Source: Pseudomonadota bacterium (GTDB lineage: Bacteria; Chloroflexota; UBA6077; JAJPHF01). From it: 16,822 bases of DNA. The DNA is taken from assembly GCA_021325365.1 (NCBI GenBank), contig JAJPHF010000197.1:1-16822 (forward strand), read 5' to 3'. Positions 13,880 through 16,822 of the stretch are shown in pieces. The notes below the pieces were generated by a model that was given only the letters and a program-made list of their open reading frames with translations, did no database searches and had not been told where the DNA came from. The first letter of the stretch is position 1. Each line of letters starts with the position of its first letter. The translations under genes and the position numbers were made by a program.

Positions 13880-14587
13880 CTAACAGGCAATCGGAATGCC
13901 CCTAGCCGGGCGGGGCTGGTAGAAGTAGCTGTTCGTGTACACCGTGCCGCTCTGGAGGTCGATGTACGCGGCGCCGTTCGGGTTGCCGTAGGTCAGCCAG
14001 AACGCGGGATCGCCGAAGACCAGCGGCACGTCGGGCGGGTAGGTGGCGCCGTAGCTCTGCGGGGTCTCCAGGCCGCCAAATGGGCCGACCGGCGTGGGCA
14101 GGCCCAGGCAGTGGGGGGGTGGCGGCGTGCCGCTCACGACCTGCGGGCCGGCGTCCAGCGCGACGAGCGTCGGCGCGCTCCGGGCGTCGGCCGTCTCGGC
14201 GTAAACGTAGAGCGTGTGCGGACCGGGCGGCAGCACGAGCGGCAAGGCGAAGCCGCTCGCGGCGAAGCGGCCGGCCCCAAGCGCCCGCGCGACGTCCGCG
14301 CGGGGCAGGCCGTAGCGGGCCTCGCCCAGGTAGGCCCCGCCCCCGTCGGCCGGCCCGTCAGCATACACGGCCACGTCCCGCACGCCAGTGCCGCTCGCGC
14401 TCGCCGGGTCGGCGGCCCAGCCTTGCAGCAGCACCGGCCCGGCCACGTGGCTGCCGGCCGCCGGCGTATCGACGACTACCTGCACGGTGTCGCCGCCCGC
14501 TGGGGCGGCCGCGGCCACACGGGGCCACGCGCCGGCGAGCAACACGGCGCTGAGCGCGAGGAGCCAGGCGCGAGCCAGGTAACGCAT
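13880..14587 (-). CDS. Secreted protein with bacterial Ig-like domain
   Basis: The 235-residue protein begins with a signal peptide: a hydrophobic stretch at 7-20, then RVAAAAPA with likely cleavage after the Ala run near 27-28. Residues 34-132 form an immunoglobulin-like beta-sandwich: VQVVVDTPAAGSHVAGPV opens it, GWAADPASASGTGVRDVAVY is the typical mid-domain, and PPGPHTLYVYAET closes it. Such domains occur in cell-surface and secreted proteins of Chloroflexota and relatives. Residues 160-235 are a Pro/Gly/Tyr-rich tail with Cys160 and Cys235, possibly a disulfide. No enzymatic motif is seen. The ATG has GGGGGTGG 4 bases upstream. It converges with the PRC-barrel copy 2 gene and diverges from the IS remnant. 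Confidence 0.7.
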   Translation of the reverse strand: MRYLARAWLLALSAVLLAGAWPRVAAAAPAGGDTVQVVVDTPAAGSHVAGPVLLQGWAADPASASGTGVRDVAVYADGPADGGGAYLGEARYGLPRADVARALGAGRFAASGFALPLVLPPGPHTLYVYAETADARSAPTLVALDAGPQVVSGTPPPPHCLGLPTPVGPFGGLETPQSYGATYPPDVPLVFGDPAFWLTYGNPNGAAYIDLQSGTVYTNSYFYQPRPARGIPIAC

Positions 14588-14715
14588 CCGACCACCCCCT
14601 TGAAGCGTACACGATGCCGGGGGCAGGCCGCGTGCCAGCCGCGAGCGCGCCCGGTGCGAGCCAATTCATACGCCGTGCTTACACTGCATCACTGCTTCGG
14701 CCCACGGGGCTTCTG
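14588..14715. other. Short gap between the Ig-like gene and the IS66 end
   Basis: This gap holds the upstream region of the secreted Ig-like gene (minus). A possible -10 TATGAA lies near 14665-14670 on the minus strand, but no matching -35 box is clear. It ends abruptly at the IS66 terminal repeat at 14716. Confidence 0.35.
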
Positions 14716-14955
14716 GTAAGCGTTCAGGCCCCCCTTAAACAGGTCCTTGCGGGACGCGCCCTGCGGCCAGCGGTGCTGTGGCGCAAGGGCAGCTTCGGCT
14801 CGGATAGCGAGGCGGGGAGTCGGTATGCCGAGCGGCTGCTGACGGTGGTAGCCGCGTGCGGCCAGCAGGGCCGACCGCTCCTGGACTTTCTGGTGGCTGC
14901 TGGGGAGGCTGCGGTGCGGGGCAGCGCGCCGCCTCTGCTCCCGGCACCACAGGGG
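14716..14955 (+). mobile_element. IS66-family element remnant: terminal repeat joined to transposase 3' end
   Basis: GTAAGCGTTCAGG at 14716 has the GTAAGCG beginning typical of IS66-family terminal inverted repeats, and a second similar end occurs at 16523. Within about 40 bases of this end the C-terminal coding part of the transposase begins, so the rest of the element is missing. No opposite end (a CGCTTAC in the right context) is found downstream. This is a dead, internally deleted copy. Confidence 0.75.
14755..14955 (+). pseudogene. IS66 family transposase, C-terminal fragment
   Basis: The plus-strand frame encodes ALRPAVLWRKGSFGSDSEAG, then SRYAERLLTVVAACGQQGRP, then LLDFLVAAGEAAVRG with PPLLPAP. 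This is the conserved C-terminal end of IS66 DDE transposases (the usual pattern is LW-K-SFG-SE-GSR--ER-LTV---QQ----FL-AA---A---PP-LLP). About 65 of the roughly 500 residues remain; the DDE catalytic residues are absent. The frame runs on without a stop past the expected end, into the leader of the peptidase gene, so the original stop has been lost. No start codon or ribosome site is associated. Confidence 0.85.
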
Positions 14956-14970
14956 GCTGAGCGTTTGCGG

Positions 14971-14999
14971 TTGACCGGCGCATACCCAAGTGCCATGAT
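14971..14999 (+). promoter_or_regulatory. Sigma70-like promoter for the M23 peptidase gene
   Basis: TTGACC (14971-14976, 5 of 6 matches to the -35 consensus) and CATGAT (14994-14999, 4 of 6 to the -10 consensus) are separated by the optimal 17 bases. Transcription would begin near 15006, about 50 bases before the ATG at 15057. It lies at the very edge of the IS66 remnant, reading outward. Confidence 0.55.
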
Positions 15000-15056
15000 C
15001 CGGTCCGCCGATATGCGAGCGATGCGATCGCGGCCGGCCGCGAAGGGAGGACGTTC

Positions 15057-16337
15057 ATGGGGTGGCTCAAGCCCTTTGGGGCAGCGCTCGCGATAGGGGT
15101 AGGGGTAATGGTATTGGCCCATGGTGTCCAGGCCGTCGGTCCGACGCCTGCTGCGGCGCAGCAGACGGTCGAGACCGAGGACTTCACGCCCGCCGCGGCG
15201 CAGCCAGCGGTCGAGGCGGATGCTTTCACGCCTGTGCTCGTGCGCCCGGTGGCAACGGCGACGGCCCCCTTCGCGGGGGACGACGGCCGCTTCCATGTCG
15301 CCTACGAGCTATGGCTCACCAATGCGAAGGCAGTTCCCGCCACCGTGGAGCGCATCGACATCATCGACGCCGAGAACCCGTCCCGGGTCGTGCGCACCCT
15401 CGCCGGGCCAGACCTTGCCGCCGCGATGACCAATCTGGACGTCCGGCCGGCGGACGGCACCGCTCTGGGGCCGAACGAGTCGCGGCTGGTCTTCATTGAA
15501 CTCACCTTCGATGACGAAGGGGAGATCCCGGCGGCGATCGCTCACCGGTTTACCGGCACGGGCGCTGCCAATCCGGGAGCCCAAGAGCCCTCCCCACTGT
15601 CCTACGTCGTGGCTCGCTGGCCGCTCGACAGCTTCCGGCCCCCGGTGCTGGGCGCACCGCTGCGCGGTGACGGCTGGGTCGCGGGCAACGGCTGCTGCAG
15701 TCCCGGCCCCCATCGCAGCGCCGTGCAGAGCGTGAACGGCGGGCTGGATGACGGGCAGCGCTTCGCCATCGACTGGATGAAGCTCGATGCAGACGGCCGC
15801 CTGGTCGTCGGCGACCCGAGCCGAGTCGAGAACTGGGTTGGCTATGACCAGCCGGTTCTGGCCGTCGCCGACGGCACCGTCATCGCGGTCGCCAACGATT
15901 ACGACGATCAGCGCCCTGGAGCCCTGCCCGACCCCGCGTCATTCACGACCCTTGAGAGCGTGGACGGCAACCACGTGGTGCTCGACATCGGGAACGGCTT
16001 CTTCGTGTTCTATGCCCACTTGAAGAAGGGCACTGTTACCGTCAGTCCCGGGGAGCGCGTGCGCGCCGGCCAGGAGTTGGGTCGCCTTGGCAACAGCGGC
16101 AACACGTCCGCGCCCCATCTGCATCTGCACGTCATGGCGGGGCCGTCGCCACTCGGCTCGACGGGCCTCCCCTACGTCTATCAGGACTTCACCCGCACCG
16201 GGGCTATCGATCCCGTGCGGTTCGAGGCCGTCGGATTCGACCTGACCGGTTCCTGGGGAAACCGGGGCCTGGTCACGCCGACCGAGCACACCAATCAGTT
16301 GCCGCTCGACCTCAGCATCGTCAACTGGCCGGACTGA
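15057..16337 (+). CDS. Secreted M23-family metallopeptidase (LytM/peptidoglycan endopeptidase type)
   Basis: The 426-residue exported protein has a signal peptide (hydrophobic 8-22, likely cleavage after VQA at 26). A tandem 14-residue repeat spans 30-57, and a beta-rich N-terminal domain about 58-190. The M23 domain covers about 195-392. Predicted zinc ligands are His219 (SPGPHRSAV), Asp239 (QRFAIDWMKLD) and His356 in PHLHLHV (353-359); His321 in FYAHLKKG is the expected catalytic histidine. Supporting blocks are PVLAVADGTVIAVAND, GNHVVLDIGNG and GRLGNSGNTSAPHLH. M23 enzymes cut peptidoglycan cross-bridges or other Gly-containing peptides. The His-Asp spacing is longer than in classical LytM, as in a subfamily with HR--(n)-QRFAID. 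AAGGGAGG lies 6 bases before the ATG. Flanked on both sides by IS66-type ends. Confidence 0.9.
   Translation: MGWLKPFGAALAIGVGVMVLAHGVQAVGPTPAAAQQTVETEDFTPAAAQPAVEADAFTPVLVRPVATATAPFAGDDGRFHVAYELWLTNAKAVPATVERIDIIDAENPSRVVRTLAGPDLAAAMTNLDVRPADGTALGPNESRLVFIELTFDDEGEIPAAIAHRFTGTGAANPGAQEPSPLSYVVARWPLDSFRPPVLGAPLRGDGWVAGNGCCSPGPHRSAVQSVNGGLDDGQRFAIDWMKLDADGRLVVGDPSRVENWVGYDQPVLAVADGTVIAVANDYDDQRPGALPDPASFTTLESVDGNHVVLDIGNGFFVFYAHLKKGTVTVSPGERVRAGQELGRLGNSGNTSAPHLHLHVMAGPSPLGSTGLPYVYQDFTRTGAIDPVRFEAVGFDLTGSWGNRGLVTPTEHTNQLPLDLSIVNWPD
15144..15227 (+). repeat. Tandem 42-base duplication inside the M23 gene
   Basis: Units 15144-15185 and 15186-15227 match at 32 of 42 positions and encode TPAAAQQTVETEDF and TPAAAQPAVEADAF; a third partial TPVLV follows. 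Most differences fall at synonymous or conservative positions. It forms a spacer between the signal peptide and the first folded domain. Confidence 0.8.
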
Positions 16338-16522
16338 CTTACCCGCCCACACGGCGGTGACGGCCGCGCCATTCCAGTCCACGACGGGAAGGTCCGGGGA
16401 CTGCCGCGGCGCCGGGTACTCCGGGGCCGACGGGTCCCCGACGCGGACGATCAAGAACTGGTTCCCCGTACGGCTCGCCAACCACACGCCGCCGGCCGCA
16501 GCGCGGTAGCTGATCGCCAGCA
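16338..16522 (-). pseudogene. Truncated gene remnant cut by an IS66-like end
   Basis: Minus-strand sequence from 16522 down to about 16340 reads as a plausible protein (LAISYRAAAGGVWLASRTGN, QFLIVRVGDPSAPEYPAPRQ, SPDLPVVDWNGAAVTAVWAG) with ordinary codon use for this genome. It has no start codon of its own: its 5' side stops exactly at the GTAAGCG end at 16523. Its 3' side has no stop in frame; a TAA lies one base out of frame, directly after VWAG, and otherwise it runs antisense into the peptidase gene. I do not recognise the family. It could be chance open sequence. Confidence 0.35.
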
Positions 16523-16567
16523 GTAAGCGTTGAGGCCCGCCTGAAGCCGGGTGCTTGCAAGACGGGC
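16523..16567 (+). mobile_element. Second IS66-like terminal repeat
   Basis: GTAAGCGTTGAGGCCCGCC at 16523 aligns with the end at 14716 over about 45 bases (GTAAGCGTT-AGGCCC-CCT-AA-C-GG--CTTGC--GACG-GC) with scattered differences and one gap. Both point the same way. Only the end is left; no transposase sequence follows before the next gene at 16613. Confidence 0.6.
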
Positions 16568-16612
16568 GGGGAGGTCGTCCCAAGTCCGCTCGTGCCCGGA
16601 GGACCTACCCAG

Positions 16613-16822
16613 CTAAGGCGCGCCGGCCTGCGTCCGCGCTATCGCGCGCTCGACCGCGCTCGGCAGGCGCGTCTCGAAGTCCAAAATGCCGACCCACTTG
16701 GGCTGGATGAAAATCCGCGACATGCGCGGATACAGCGGCGCCGACTTCTCTACCAGCGCCCGCCCGCCTTCCTCGCCCAGCGACCGGTAGGCCGCCGCCG
16801 CCCACTCCGGCGCGATGCCCTC
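16613..16822 (-). CDS. C-terminal end of an unidentified protein (runs off the window)
   Basis: The minus-strand frame from the window edge to a TAG at 16613-16615 gives 69 residues: EGIAPEWAAAAYRSLGEEGG, then RALVEKSAPLYPRMSRIFIQ, PKWVGILDFETRLPSAVERA and a short tail. Codon use is normal and the sequence looks globular. The alternating helical and strand-like pattern could be the end of an extracellular solute-binding protein, but I cannot confirm this. The gene's start lies beyond the window. Confidence 0.6.
   Translation of the reverse strand, partial: EGIAPEWAAAAYRSLGEEGGRALVEKSAPLYPRMSRIFIQPKWVGILDFETRLPSAVERAIARTQAGAP

Noticed and set aside
14675..14682. GTGCTTAC as the opposite end of the IS66 element
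   Set aside because: Only GCTTAC matches; the following bases do not resemble the terminal repeat at 14716, and the orientation would put it outside the transposase fragment.
1..16822. tRNA genes, rRNA, CRISPR arrays, replication origin
   Set aside because: I found no tRNA T-loop context that folds, no conserved rRNA blocks, no regularly spaced direct repeats and no DnaA-box cluster.

Overview
This is a GC-rich, single-copy stretch of bacterial chromosome. Gene content and style fit a free-living, probably aerobic, soil or sediment bacterium, most likely of the Chloroflexota. The pointers are a class 2 dihydroorotate dehydrogenase, an orphan lipoprotein solute-binding protein, a DUF4436 membrane protein, PRC-barrel stress-type proteins and an IS66-family relic. 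The phylum is an inference from gene mix and composition, not from a marker gene. There are no tRNA, rRNA or CRISPR features.

Layout. (1) 1-308: start of a secreted protein on the minus strand that runs off the window. A long empty divergent gap follows, then a PAC2-family protein (720-1682) closed by a strong hairpin. (2) 1982-4057: a large methyl-accepting chemotaxis receptor. It converges on a PsiE-type membrane protein (4162-4770, minus) across a shared hairpin. (3) 5011-6102, minus: pyrD, diverging from an orphan NMT1/THI5-like solute-binding lipoprotein (6449-7597). That gene is followed on the plus strand by a small four-CxxC zinc-finger protein (7763-8116) and a small cupin (8264-8671), ended by a clear terminator. 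(4) 8750-10164, minus: a VOC-fold protein and a DUF4436 membrane protein, probably co-transcribed. (5) 10347-13785: the most interesting block. Two paralogous double PRC-barrel proteins lie in opposite orientations. Between them is a translationally coupled pair: a membrane-anchored helical protein, and a soluble protein carrying a related helical domain plus tandem Trp/Tyr-Arg repeats. Several strong RNA hairpins sit in the gaps. (6) 13880-16337: a secreted Ig-like protein (minus), then a decayed IS66 element whose terminal repeat is joined directly to the C-terminal end of the transposase. Next is a secreted M23 metallopeptidase (plus), whose likely promoter lies at the edge of the IS remnant. 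(7) 16338-16822: a truncated gene scrap cut by a second IS66-like end, then the C-terminal end of another minus-strand gene.

How the genes work together. Most neighbours look like independent transcription units separated by hairpins. The block 10347-13785 looks like a functional cassette, perhaps for envelope or general stress. PRC-barrel domains are known as small beta-barrel interaction modules, and Trp/Tyr-Arg repeats of this kind turn up in uncharacterised stress-type proteins. The function of this cassette is not established and is my inference. The segment 14588-16612 has been remodelled by IS66 activity.
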